The notes below the pieces were generated by a model. The model did no database searches and was not told where the DNA came from. It was given only the letters and a program-made list of their open reading frames with translations. A stretch of 64,000 nucleotides of DNA from the NCBI RefSeq assembly GCF_040954835.1, contig NC_090697.1:41104788-41168787 (forward strand), given 5' to 3'. This stretch comes from Lepisosteus oculatus (lineage: Eukaryota > Chordata > Actinopteri > Semionotiformes > Lepisosteidae). Position numbers and translations under genes: made by a program. Positions within the stretch are counted from its first letter, which is position 1. Each line of letters starts with the position of its first letter. This document shows, one piece after another, positions 38,986 through 51,700 of the stretch.

Positions 38986-39230
38986 GAGTGATGAAACTGT
39001 GACTAAGGATCTGCGCCTGTGGCTGAAAGGTTGCCGGTTCAAATCCAGCAGCCGGCAGAGGAATCCTACTCCGTTGAGCCCCAGAGCCTTTAACCCCAGG
39101 TGCTCCAGGGGCACCATATAAATGGCTGATCCTGCACTCTGACCCCTAGCTTCTCTCTCCCTGTCTGTGTGCGTGTGTGTCTCATGGAGAGCTGGGGGAT
39201 TTGGATTTGAAAAGACAAATTCTTTATGCA
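38986..39230 (+). mobile_element. tRNA-derived SINE, second family
   Basis: The head has CTAAGGATCTGCGCCTGTGG and the B box GGTTCAAATCC at about 39050, with GGCAGAGGAATCC after it. The body has ACCCCAGGTGCTCCAGGGGC and a CTCTCCCTGTCTGTGTGC stretch. It differs from the SINE at 45865. The tail is poorly defined. Confidence 0.7.
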
Positions 39231-42200
39231 AGCAATTGTATATGGTTAAGAAAGTGATCTTATCTTATTATTCAGATGTCGACAAAAGTCCAACCATATT
39301 GCTCCATTGATCAGGCGGATACGACATTGGTTGCTAGCAGTTCACGAAGTTTCTGCAGGCTTGACCTTGGGCAGAATTCTGTCTTTACGTATGGGCTTTC
39401 TCTGACTCGGCACTTGGGAAAAAGTTACAAGTCTCAACACTCAGACTGTAGCACTGGCAGTCATGTGACATACAGTCAAGTTGCTCATATACAGTAAGTC
39501 TGAACCATGACCTCTGACTCTAGGATCATAATCCAGATGTGCTTAGAGTCTCACTAGACAACCAGGCACCAAGAGTGGGCATATCTTGATGCCCATTGAT
39601 CATGATAACTGTTTGCATCCTGATCCTGGGAACTTTTCCTTATCAGGAAGACAAACATCCCTAAATCAGTGCACCAACATGAATGGCTTCTCTGTGGTGC
39701 TTGGACCACAAAGATGAGAGAGAGGGGCCTCATTGGGAAAAACAGAGCAACACTTAATTCTCTCTTATTAATAAGCATTGCCACTACAAATGTTTTTGTC
39801 TTATGGAAAATCTTTCTCTGCACAAGAACACACTACTAAATTAACAATTAGTTCTTAATTTTGCTTGGCCTATATTTTTATGACTCCTGTGACCCACCTG
39901 TACATACTGGCAGATAGTTTAGTCACATATGGATGTAACTACAGTATAATAAGCACACAATGGTTGGATTGTTATTACAGAGCTGCCAACAGTTAAGCTT
40001 AGTGTGTATCGTTTTTAGCTACAGTACCACATAAACTCCACCTTTTCACTTATTCTAAATTATACACTATGATCATCACAAGTTTTTGAGTTTTTGTAGG
40101 CTTCTTCAAACCTTTTATTTACCTAGTTTCTCTCCTGTAAAGGCAGCTGTACTGGTGGTGTTTATATTACTATTAGGAATATTTAACTGAGCTAATGGAG
40201 GAAGGTTCAGGTCATGACAAAGGGAAAGTCATTGATGTCACCTCTTCAGACTTCATCTGACTTCTTGGCTGACATTAGGTCTCCATTTGAAATACCCACT
40301 GTCTTAATGTCCAAATTTATTAAATCTCAGTAACAAAATAAATCAATTGAAGGTATCGCAACATTTTACAAATTCCAAATTAAGCACAAAATTATGACTT
40401 TGTGAAAGAACTGTAAAGTAGCCTGTCTCCTTTTATATGGTGGCTTAACTAGTTTAAATAAGCTACACTAGTGGATGCAAGGCAGGAAACCAAACCTGTT
40501 AACAGTTTCCTCCATAATTCTTTATTGCTACAGGCAATTTCAACACATTCCAAATTTTAGACTACTACCAGACCTAAACAAAAATAAAACCTTGCTGCAC
40601 CTTTGGAGTCTTAGGTACACTAATTTTGTCTTACGTTTTAGAAGAAGCTGAGTGAAAAAGTCATTTATTTCTGTTTTCTCTTGTTTCTCATATTCAAGAA
40701 AAGAAGATTTGAATGTCTCACATGTCATTTAGAGAAAATTATAATCTTAGAGGCAAGCTAAACACAATCAACTGAGCTTCATCATTCAAGTAATGAGATA
40801 ATCATCTTTCCCTTTTCTTCATGAAAATGTTATTTCTTACCTGGAAGCAGGACAGAGAAAACTACAAATGTTATGATCATGGTTATAGCGGGCTTAAAAT
40901 TCTGGGCCCAAAATATTTTCAATTTTATATCCTTTCCCGATATTCTGTTACTACAGCTAGACACAGATTTAGACACAAATATTTTCCCAATTCTCCAGTC
41001 TTACTAAATCAAGCTAATGTCTCCATATTACGTATGAAAATGTATCCTTTTTTCAATTCTGCTATTATTTTTGTTTCCTTCTTCCGAGTATTAGGACAGA
41101 TTGCATAACCAAATACATGTGGTTTGGAAAACTTCCAAGTGGAGTAATTGTTCATGATCTGGAAACATAAAGTTGTATTAATAGTTATACTAAACAGTTG
41201 TACAAAACACTCACTTAATTGTCTCCTTACATCTTGTACAATAAAAGGCATACAGTGTGATTGTCTGCAAAATTTCAAAACATAATCATTTAAGTGTAGA
41301 TTATTCTTGTGTATTACATGCACAATTAGAGGATGATGCTATGATAGTTCCAATGCAAAATAATACAGTGAGGCAATTATTTTTTAAAGAGTCCTATTTC
41401 AGCTTAATAGCTCTATTTTTTTTCAATGTGCAAATGGAGCCACAAATATGATAATTAGTATCACCAGGAACATTGAGCAATTCAGCAGCTGTTTTCACAC
41501 TACATACTGTAAGTATGAATATTATACTAAATCAAACTTGTTTTTTGAGAATCTATATAGTAGAGTTAATTCTGTGTGATTATATTCTGATAAATACAAT
41601 TTTGTATTTAACTGAAAATATTTTCACACATCTTATCTCACACCAAACTAGATTTGATTTCACATGTCATTAGAAGTGAGCTGTAATTTATTACATCTAC
41701 AGTACATGCAAACTTATAAATTCACCTGTCTACTGCTTGTAGGTGGTTGCACAGTCACATTTGATTATTTGTTGCTGCTAACTACAAACATATTTTATTG
41801 CCTAGATTTGTTCACTTTGACCTATCACTAAGACATTTCTCTTTTGACAGCTATAAAGTGCACAAAATAAAGACAAAATCTGTATAATGTACCGTTGAAT
41901 TTATTGTGAACATTCATTGTTGGAAGGCATTATACCATCTGTGACTGTCTAATGATTTAATGATTTAATTGTAACAAAATCTATGAAGAATTACAGATTT
42001 CATATATAATTTAATTGGAATATTTTCTGTTTGTTTGTGTAGCAGCAGAACATTTAAAATAGCACTTCAGAGACAACAGCATTGTACAGGTACTGCGTAG
42101 GCATACTGTAGGTACTGGGTAGGCCTATTATTAACAATTGAAAATGCATCCTTTAGCATCCTTGGTTTATGTAAATTGCTAAAGGGTTTACCAGGATAAA

Positions 42201-42454
42201 ATCAAGAGGAAAGATGCTTTAAAACTGAGTAAAAATAATGTTTTTAAATGTTTTATACTTATTGTACTGTATTTATTAATGTGTATCAGATTTATTTCCT
42301 CCTTAAATCAATTTTCCTACACTATTGTTTGAGTGCTAGTCTGACTGTTGTCTGTTTTTATCTCAAAACATAAATAATAAGACAAATGTGCTCCATTAAT
42401 ATTCAATAAACAACATTTGGTATAATTAGCTGTACAGACTAACATACTGGTGTT
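39231..42454. other. Intergenic, no gene recognised
   Basis: AT-rich, many short frames without motifs. No repeat ends recognised. Confidence 0.55.
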
Positions 42455-44300
42455 AATAATAATAATAATAATAAAAAACTTTATTTTATATAGCACCTTT
42501 AAAGGTGGCTTCTCAAAGCGCTTTACAGGATGACAATAACAATAAATAAGAAGACTACAACAATAAATAAGAAGATTTCACAAGATAAGACACAATTACA
42601 ATTACAACAATAACAATAGAGGAGACCGTGGAAGGTGGTACTAACAAGAGCAGAGGGGTGAAGAATGGAACCAGTTAAGTAAAGGCTTTTCTGAAGAAGA
42701 AGGTTTTGAGTCTGGATTTGAAGGAGTTTAGAGAAGGTGACTCTTGGATATCCTTGGGCAAAGAGTTCCAGAGCTTGGGGGCATAGCAGGAGAAGGCCCT
42801 GTCGCCCACACAATGTAGACGAGCTTGGGGGACAGTAAGGAGGGCAAAGTTTGAAGAGCGGAGGTTGCGAGGTGGGGAGTAGGGCGATAAAAGTTGAGAC
42901 AGGTATTGAGGTGCCAAGCCATGTAAAGCCTTATAGGTGAGCATGAGGATTTTAAAGTCTAAGAGGAATTTGACCAGAAGCCAGTGCAAGGACTCCAGGA
43001 TAGGAGTAATGTGAACACTTGCACTAGACCTGGTCAGGATTCTGGCTGCTGAATTTTGGACATACTGCAGTTTGATCAGAGTAGATTTAGATACCCCAGG
43101 GAGTAGAGCATTGCAGTAGTCAATTAGAGAGAATACAAATATGTTGATCAGCTTTTCAGCCACAGTTAATGATAGCATAGGGCGTAGTCTTGCGATATTT
43201 CTAAGGTGAAAAAAAGATGTTTTGACAGTATGCTGTACATGTGGGTCGAATGTTAAGCCAGAATCAAATATAACCCCAAGTTTTTTCAATTTTGATTGAA
43301 GCTCAAGTACAGAGCTATCTACAGATAGGTTTACAGAACTGGCTTTACGAAGTTGATGGGGGGTACCAATAAGCATGACTTTAGTCTTGTCACAGTTAAG
43401 ATGAAGGAAGTTTTGAGTCATCCAAATGTTTATGTCAGAGATGCAATTAGATAGAATAGAGACAGCCACATCAGTGTTGGGTTTGGTATGGATGTATATT
43501 TGAGTATCGTCAGCGTAAAAATGAAAGCTGAGGTCATCTGATCTTAAAAGCTGACCAAGTGGGAACATGTAAATGCTGAAGAGCAAGGGGCCCAGTATTG
43601 AGCCCTGGGGGACACCAGACTTGACAAGACCAATTTCAGACCTGTACCCATTGAGAGAGACAAAGTGACAGCGATCAGTGAGGTAAGACTTAAACCATTT
43701 GAGGGCAGTGTCAGAGACTCCAAACACAGTCTCGAGACGAGAAAGTAAGATGTTATGGTCAACAGTGTTAAAAGCAGCACTGAGATCAAGAAGGATGAGT
43801 ATGGAAAGAGAACCAGAATCAGAAGCTATTAGGAGATCGTTGGTGACTTTGACAAGGGCGGTTTCTGTGCTGTGAAGTTGACGGAAGCCAGATTGGAGGG
43901 GTTCGAAAAGGTTGTTTGTCATGAGGTGGTTATGTAACTGAAGTGTGACAGCATGTTCTAGAATTTTAGAGAGAGGAGGTAAGTTGTAGATGGGGTGAAA
44001 GTTGTTAAGATTGTCGAGAGCCATGTTAGGCTTCTTTGGCACGGGGGTAATAGCAGCAGTTTTTGAGGACCGTTGGTACAATGTCGGTGCTCAAGGATTC
44101 ATGTGTTATATTGAGGACAATGGGACAGAAAGAAGAGAAACAGGACTGGAATAAAGTGGTGGGAATGGGATCTAAAATAGATGTGGTGGGTTTCATGCAC
44201 GTAACTAGTTTGTTTAGGGAAGCTGAGTCAAGAAGAGAGAAGCTGACGAGACGGGAACCAGAGAAGTTGGATGAGGAGGGAGGAGGTATGGTGCTCACAT
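42455..44300 (-). mobile_element. L2-like LINE, 5'-truncated, one frameshift
   Basis: The minus-strand frame 44081-42675 encodes 468 residues: LDLSAAFNTVDHNILLSRLE, KSGVPQGSILGPLLFSIY, FHFYADDTQIYIH, LNCDKTKVMLIG and LKKLGVIFDSGLTFDPH, ending SRLKTFFFRKAFT. The catalytic YADD is intact. The preceding frame 44298-44026 holds the segment before the RT. It joins at a run of five T (44060-44064) where one extra base shifts the frame. The 3' UTR has CTTTGAGAAGCCACCTTTAA and an (ATT)n tail. It is the youngest-looking LINE in the window. Confidence 0.9.
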
Positions 44301-45864
44301 GTTTGCATTACAGTGGAGCAGTAACAATGTGTCTGCTTGCCAAGGGGCCATCTCTGGGTTAATTTGGCCCGACTTCTGATAGAAACCTTATTGATTGGTC
44401 TTGAAAGGCTCCATTTACATATTTGTAATATAATAAGCATAGATAAGTGATAAGAGTGACAATCTGATATCAAAAGCAGATATACAGAAAATACATTTTC
44501 ATTTTTGCTATACCTATACTGTATATCACAGTTTTCCAGTTGCTAAAGTCCCAGTTCTTGATACTTTTATGATTATTTTGGCCACAATATTACAGTCTTG
44601 AGAATGCAATTCATTTTGCATAAATCTGTACCTACATATCTATTACCTTCCTTAGGTTGTGGAAATTAGCTTATATTACATTATTAAAACACTAATATTT
44701 TTTGTTAGGAATACAGAATGATAAATTTAGTACAAAGGATGCACCAGTTATTTATTATTTAATGATGATCCACTTTTGTACAGCTTTAAATGAGACGATA
44801 ATGTACTAAGTGTTTTTATGAAGAGAATGTTTAATAGAAAACTTGTTTACAGAGTCATTCCTACATATGAAAAATGAGCATGTGTTAATATTTTCTTTAA
44901 AAAATATTGAGCCAACTTTCCTTCTGATCCACATATTAGTAAAAGTGAGGAACTCAGTCTTTTAGACCTTTTGCTTTTGCTTCTAAAAGAAGAAACCAAA
45001 TCCAGTTCTGGCACATCCTTGACCCCTGACACCCTTTTAAAATATATTTTGCCTGTCCTGTTACATTTACCAGAACAGCAATTGCTGAAGTAGTAAAATT
45101 AAGTTAATTGATGAAGTAATGTGCATGCCATGAGGTCTATGTAACCATAATTTCTGATATGACACAGAGTAACCAAGAAATAAAATCACTTCAAATCATA
45201 TTATGAGGAAAATAAATCAATTTCGAGAAGAAATTCTAAGTGGCATATTGTACGATGATATGAAAATCAAGTACTATTTTGTACCAATCTGACTCTTTGT
45301 TTAGATTTTATTTTTATGTTTTGCTAGTTCTGTATATTACCTAGTTATTTGAAATTTATTAGAAAAATCACTCCATTAGGACTTCACTCAATGTAAATGT
45401 TGCAAACTTGACTTATTGCAGACAATTCCATTGATCTCTTGAAACATGCTCCAAAATACTAACAGAACACCAGTGCACATCAACACACAGCAAATTTGAT
45501 TGTACCGTATTTTTTAATTAGCGGCTTCTAATTTTTTTATTTTATTGTTTGTCATATTACTTTCAGTGTTATTTTTCTCCAAGTTGATCAGATACCTTTC
45601 ACAAAACGATTTGCATTGTACCACTGCAGTGAACAGTACATGCACACAAGTCAAAGAGCCTTAAATCTTGTTGTTATGGTGAACTTGTTTGTCCTCCTTA
45701 TTTTGTAAAATTACTCCAATGGATATTTTTTTCACAAATCTCAGCATAGCAAACAATTGTAGAATATTAAATGATATCACTGGTGACAAAAAGCAACACC
45801 AATTCAAGAACAAGAAAACTGTAGGAAAACAGTAACAACGTATTTAAAGCATACATCTATAAGT

Positions 45865-46218
45865 AAGATCTATCTATGTTCTAACCACTTTATCCGATAA
45901 AAGGTCGTGTGGGAGCCAGAGCCTATCCCAGCAGACAATGAGAACAAAAGGTAGGATACACCCTGCCCTGGACAGGATTCCAGTCATTGGCAGAACAAAC
46001 ACAGGCATGCTCTCACCTGGCTCTCACCAGAGCCAGTTTTCCCAGAAACCAATTAACCTACCAGTATGTCTGTGGACTGTGGGAGGAAAACTGAAGTACC
46101 CGGAGGAAACACATGAACATGGAAAAACATAAACTCCACAAAGATACTAGCTCAGGAATTGAACCCATGGTCCCAATACTGCAAGGCAGCAATTCTAATC
46201 ACTGTGCCACCATGCCAC
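45865..46218 (-). mobile_element. tRNA-derived SINE, near full length
   Basis: The minus-strand head at 46218-46150 gives GGCATGGTGGCACAGTGATT (A box) and a B box like GGGTTCAATTCC. The body includes GTCCACAGACATACTGGTAG and TCCTGTCCAGGGCAGGG. The end is GGATAAAGTGGTTAGAACAT and an AGAT-type tail at 45865. It lies directly against the Tc1 element. Confidence 0.8.
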
Positions 46219-46231
46219 CCAAATTTAGATG

Positions 46232-47392
46232 CAGTGTTTTCCAAAAGTATTCACTTGGAGTTTTCACAATTTGTTGCTTGAAACCTTGCAGACATGACAC
46301 CTTGAAGCAGCAATTCAAAGCTAAAGAAGAAAGTGATTATATAATTATTCATAATTATAAATGATAAAGTCACAAGAGCACAAATATTATAACCTCTTGC
46401 TGTGTCAAATTAAATTAAATTAGCTACACTAAATTACCTTAATGGGCCACAGACACAATTTTCAAATTAATATAATACAAATTATGTCAGGAATACAGTC
46501 ACTGAAATGCAAACGTAGGGGGAAGGGAACACAAAATATTAAAGGTCTCTGAATATCCTGAGATGGATGAAAATTAGCATTATTCAGTAATATTCAGAAT
46601 ATTTCAGAAAATTATCCTGTATGGCAAGATAGCAAAAAAAAAAGAAGCCTTACTAAAAATTAGCCTGTAATAAATTTACAACAAAGCACCTAGGTGATCC
46701 TCTAAAAATGGTGCTGTAGTCAAATGAGAGTAAACCAAAGCCCCTCAGTGTAAATGCAAAGTGTTACATCAGATGCAAACCCAACATAGTGCATTATTTA
46801 CCCAACACCATCCCTACTCACAAACATGGTGATGGCAGCACTATGTTATAATTCTGCTTCTCATCAGGAGGGACTGGGAAGGTTTTCAAGACTGATGGGA
46901 ACATGAAGCAAAGTACTGGCAAATCTTAGAGGAAAAACATGCTTCACACCTAAAACCAGGACAAAAATGAATCATTCAGCTGGACAATGACCTAAAACAC
47001 AAGACTAAAGCTATTCTATACTGAGTAGCTTAAAAATGGGAAAATGAATGTCCTTAAATGATCCTGTCCTGACTTGATTCCTATTGGAAATCTGTAGAAA
47101 GATGTGAAGACTGCTATCCATAGATCATCCCAAAGCAACTTGAGAGAGCTTGAGCAAATCTGGTTATAGTGGGGAACAAACTGCAGTAAACCAGTCTGCA
47201 AAGTTGGTGGATAAATATCTCAGTTTTTGTTAGTTTTGTCTGGCTTTTTAGTAGCTTTATTTTACCCTTTGAAGTCTTCAGTTTAAGTAATCAGGTTTTG
47301 AATTAAATTTATAAAAATCTGAAGGTACAATTTTGTAATTGCACACTATGAGACACCATAGGAAGGGTCTGAATACTTTTGCAAAGGTACTG
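46232..47392. mobile_element. Tc1/mariner DNA transposon, decayed
   Basis: Terminal inverted repeats: the left begins CAGTGTTTTCCAAAAGTATT, and the right (reverse complement from 47392) begins CAGTACCTTTGCAAAAGTAT. TA follows at 47393-47394; the left duplication is mutated to TG. The interior (46795-47200, plus strand) has broken transposase frames, including HGDGS and a QLDND-like stretch around 46980. No frame longer than about 80 codons remains. Confidence 0.8.
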
Positions 47393-48655
47393 TATATATT
47401 ACTCCAAAATACAGGTGACACATACCGTATGAATGCAGTACAAACTGCACTTCTTAGACACAAATGTGTCTTTAATCATAAATTCATTAAGTGTGAAGGA
47501 AACAAAGCAAATATTTTCTTTATAATGTCATGTTCCACTCAGTGCCACTCACAAATCAAGCATTGCAAACTATGTGAAATGTGTTTTTTTTAGAATGCCT
47601 TCAGTAAATCTTTTCAGGATAAAATTGAATTGTTGCCTCCAGTCCAAGAAGACATCCCTAGATTAAGGAGAGCTGTTTGACTGCACTGATATCCCTGTTT
47701 GCAGAGAGCTAGGAACCTTGTGCTCTAAGGCTTCTGTCAACAATGATAAGTTATTCAAATAGATAAATACAGTTATCCCTTGCTTTACTGAACTGGAAAT
47801 TTAAAAGTAAGATTTGGCAAACCACTTGTATTATATAATTATGGATAACAACCCTTATGAGCTCCAGCATTTAGCCCTCAGTAAAGAAACCTTAGTGTAG
47901 TCTGGGAATATAAAGTCCCCTTTTCCACAAAAAGACAACGTTTTTAGTAAATCTCAAGCAAGTCATGATTATTGGGTGATTTGAAAGCTTTAACTTTTTA
48001 GATTGCAACTCCTTTTCAACATGCATGAGTTTTTTTCCCCAAAAAACAATAATTAGTTAAACTTCTAAGAGATACTGTAATTGCTATAAAGGGGAATCCC
48101 CTCACAGTAAACTTAAAAGGGTTCTGAGTGTAGACAGAGAAGACAAATCCACAACCTCATGAAAAACAAGTTTATCTTTCTTATTATAATTAACAGGAAA
48201 ATCAAAACATGTTAGATATTAGTGATTTCAAAGGAGTTTGTGATAGGAAAAGCAAATGTCCAACCCTCCATTATGGAGCAAAATAAACTTTAGAGTCTTT
48301 TGTTTTGAAGTAAACACTCAAAAAGAAGTTAAATATAGGATGGAAAATATATTCATGCCTAAATAGCAATATTGTAATATGTGTACTGCATTACTGTCAA
48401 CCCTGAAAAATATACTTTTTACATATATTTGTTCAATCTGAATTTGACCACTAGAATATGCCTTGATTTATGGAGAATACAGACGCAGAGATTAGTATTT
48501 TAAAAACTATAAACAAAATGCTCATTACATAAACCTTTTTCAAAATAAAAATAGAATACTGCAAATGGTGAGTGTGCACCTTTAAGTAGAAATACAAATA
48601 AAAACAATATCTAGTCACTCAGTCACAGCATCAAAGTCTGTGAACACAGAATCCT

Positions 48656-48661
48656 TTTATT
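48656..48661 (-). promoter_or_regulatory. hao1: Poly(A) signal of hao1
   Basis: AATAAA on the minus strand, 21 bases after the stop codon. A GT-containing stretch follows within about 45 bases. It predicts a 3' UTR of only about 40-50 nt if used. I saw no competing signal closer to the stop. Confidence 0.6.
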
Positions 48662-48682
48662 ATGCAAGACAGTAATCTCTTC

Positions 48683-48750
48683 TTAAATTCGTGAAGTAAA
48701 CTGAGACCTTCTTACGATAGACTTATCAATTTCTTTCACCGTAGTGCAGC
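48683..48750 (-). CDS. hao1: hao1 coding exon 8 (residues 348-369, PTS1 and stop)
   Basis: 68 nt including TAA at 48685-48683. The acceptor follows a long pyrimidine tract (TTTCTTTAG|GC). It encodes [21 protein letters not shown]. The final -SRI fits the peroxisomal targeting signal 1 consensus. The tail is one residue shorter than human HAO1, whose PTS1 is -SKI. Confidence 0.9.
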
Positions 48751-51700
48751 CTAAAGAAAAAAGAAAAAAAAAGCAGTTATAAATCTATGATTCATGTACA
48801 GTTAACTAAAGACTCCTTGACAGATTGATGTGAATAATAGAAGTGATTATAAAAAAGCATTATCCTAACATGTATGAAGCTCTTGGCAAGCATAAAGAAA
48901 TATTATAGAATGCAACACCTCTGTTCCTGTGATTGACAATAAGTAACCAAATGATATGAGTAACAAGGTAATCCATGCGTCAGTATGTCTCATTTTTGGG
49001 TTCCACTGAAGTGTACTAAATTTCAATGCACTGTAATATACAGTATGCAGAGCTAGGGCCATCTGTATTTTCTTTATGAGTAGTAATTCTATTAGTATAG
49101 GCACTAAATAATTGGAAATTCTAAATCTGGGTCTTAGCAGAGTTTAAGAATGCTAGTTTATTCAGACATGAAGGGTATAGTGTCATATGGAATATGGTTA
49201 AAATAAATCAATAATGACTTCACCCAGAGAAAGAACATGGTGGTGCTATTTCCTCCAAAGAGTACGCAGAGATGTTTACAAATATTGTTGCAGTTTTAAA
49301 AGACCCACTTCATAAATGTATTATAATTCTACTTCTACATTGAATTATTGAATTACACAATTTTGTTACAACATGTGAAGAATTCTACTTGTGTAATCTT
49401 GCCAAGTACTGTACTTGATTGTACAATAGCTGAGTTTCCATGTGTGCATTTTTTCACTCCAGCCTTGGTCAGGCTGAATTGATCTTATCTTCATTTACAT
49501 GAAAACCTGAGAACAGACACGTTTGTTACAGCATCATGCATTTGTCATTTACATTAAGAATATTTAGCATTTCTAGAATGGTATGTACTGTACAATATAT
49601 AGGTCACGCAAGGGCACAAATTGGCGTGCTATACAGTACCTACATTATAGGAATCAGTTTTAAGTAGTAGAACTGATTCCAGGACACCCTTGTTCTTGTT
49701 TGCGAATACAGTATGTGTGAGTGTCCTCATGGTTGAAACCGTGTACAAACCGTAACATTTCATTATGAATAAACCCAAGGGGAAAGTCAGTCTGTGTGCA
49801 TTTCACAGAGTTGCACATTGTCAGGAACACTAAACCCACAATGCCAGCAATCCTATCGATAGCTTGTAGGCACTGTACTGTCATTGCAAATGTAGCAGGT
49901 TGTTCATACATATGATATGATTGTTGCTATTTCGTAATTACGAGATAATCTGTTATCTCATAATTCCGAGATAATTTGGTATCTTGTAAATACAAGATAA
50001 CTCAGGAATCTTTTTTTTTACTTGGTGGCAGCAATGCACTTCCATACATTTCACTGGATGCTCAGAAACATACTAATGACTCTTTATGGTTTCTTAATGG
50101 TACTTGATAAACAAAAAACAAATAAAAAATGACATAGTTATTTTTTATTGAAGACGTTCACTAACATATCACTAACTGTCTGATCTTCCCATTGTAAGAT
50201 ACATTAAATGGCTTGGCAAAATACATTTTCGGTAATTCTTTCAATTGTATCACAGAACATTGTGACTTAATTAAATGGTGCATTTGAAAGATAGGGATCA
50301 GAGGTGTTTCACATTTGTAAAAAATAACCACCACACAGAATTTACAAATTCCAAATTGTTTTGGAATTTATGGAATTTCCTTTCATAGGTATCAGACTAC
50401 TACTACCGCTAATAATAATACCTAACATTTACATAGTGATTTTCATCCAAAAGTATCCTAAAATACTGTAACGCAACGGGGGCTCAGGGGGGCGCCCTTG
50501 CCGCATCTGGTCGGCCCCATCCCGACTGGAGGCTCGAACCCGGGACTTCCGCGTCTCTCTGCAGCGACCTAGCCCCGTGATCTAAAGAGAGATCTCTCCA
50601 CAGCCCAGTAGCTGTAGTCCTGCTATCACAGGGAAGGGCGGTGACGTCACCCGCTCTGGTACGCCGGCTCTTACACACAGTGCTTGTCGGCCGTAAGCGT
50701 TACAATACTTTACTTATAGAAGGGGACTCACTAAAAATGAAATGCAGCACCCATTTATGTACGTACAGAGCAGATCATACAGAGGAGTGAGAAATTGCTT
50801 CATAATTGAATGAAGGTGAAACAGAACTGTGTCTCCTTTTACCACATTTGTGCATTAATAAGACATTGTAAGCCGGGAGAACAAGTTCCACCTACTAGTC
50901 TACCAACACTAATAACAGTAACCTTGTTTTCATTTTGAGACCTCCAATCCCAAGTATTAACCAGTGTCCATTTTGACACTAACTTGTTTAGTTCACAAGA
51001 GCAGGCTACAAGGAGGTTAGGTGCCTGTTGACGTATTAACAGAATATTCTTGCACTCTGCTTATATGATGCCAGTGTGAACATTTTCTCTGCAGATGAAA
51101 ATGTGCTGTTATATTTTGACAAGTGGGAAAGGAAATTAATTATGAAATGTAGATTGAGTACGTCAATTGGGACTACAGAATTCTAGGATTTCAACAAAAA
51201 TAATTGATTTTATTTGTAACATATTGTTTTTAAATTCTATCACATTATCCAAAACAAATAAAAGCTACTTAAGTGATTTATTTGGGGATCTCAGTGTTGT
51301 GTTAATTTACAAAACATGACACATTAGTCTCAAACTCACCTACAAGTGCAACTGCTAAGCGCAGTTCTTCTCTCAGCAATTCAAGAACTTCACTTACTCC
51401 TTTTTCACCCTGTGTGCAGAAGAAGATATGTGTGATTTGCTTTCAAATGCTTTACTCCTAGAAAGAATATCACAAATGGCATGTCATTACCATTCCATTT
51501 AGACATGAATTGTAAACACCGCACCTGACAGGCTAATCCCCAGAGAATAGGGCGTCCAATGAACACTGCTTTGGCACCCAGTGCCAAAGCTTTGAGGACA
51601 TCTGTGCCTCTACGTATCCCTCCATCCAAGAAGACTTCCACTTTTCCTCCAACAGCTTCAACAATTTCAGGAAGGACGTCAATCTGCTTGGACACATGGA

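Noticed and set aside
50484..50678. tRNA gene suggested by the B-box core GGGTTCGAGCC
   Set aside because: No cloverleaf could be folded around it and the A box is poor; it lies inside the LTR-like insertion.
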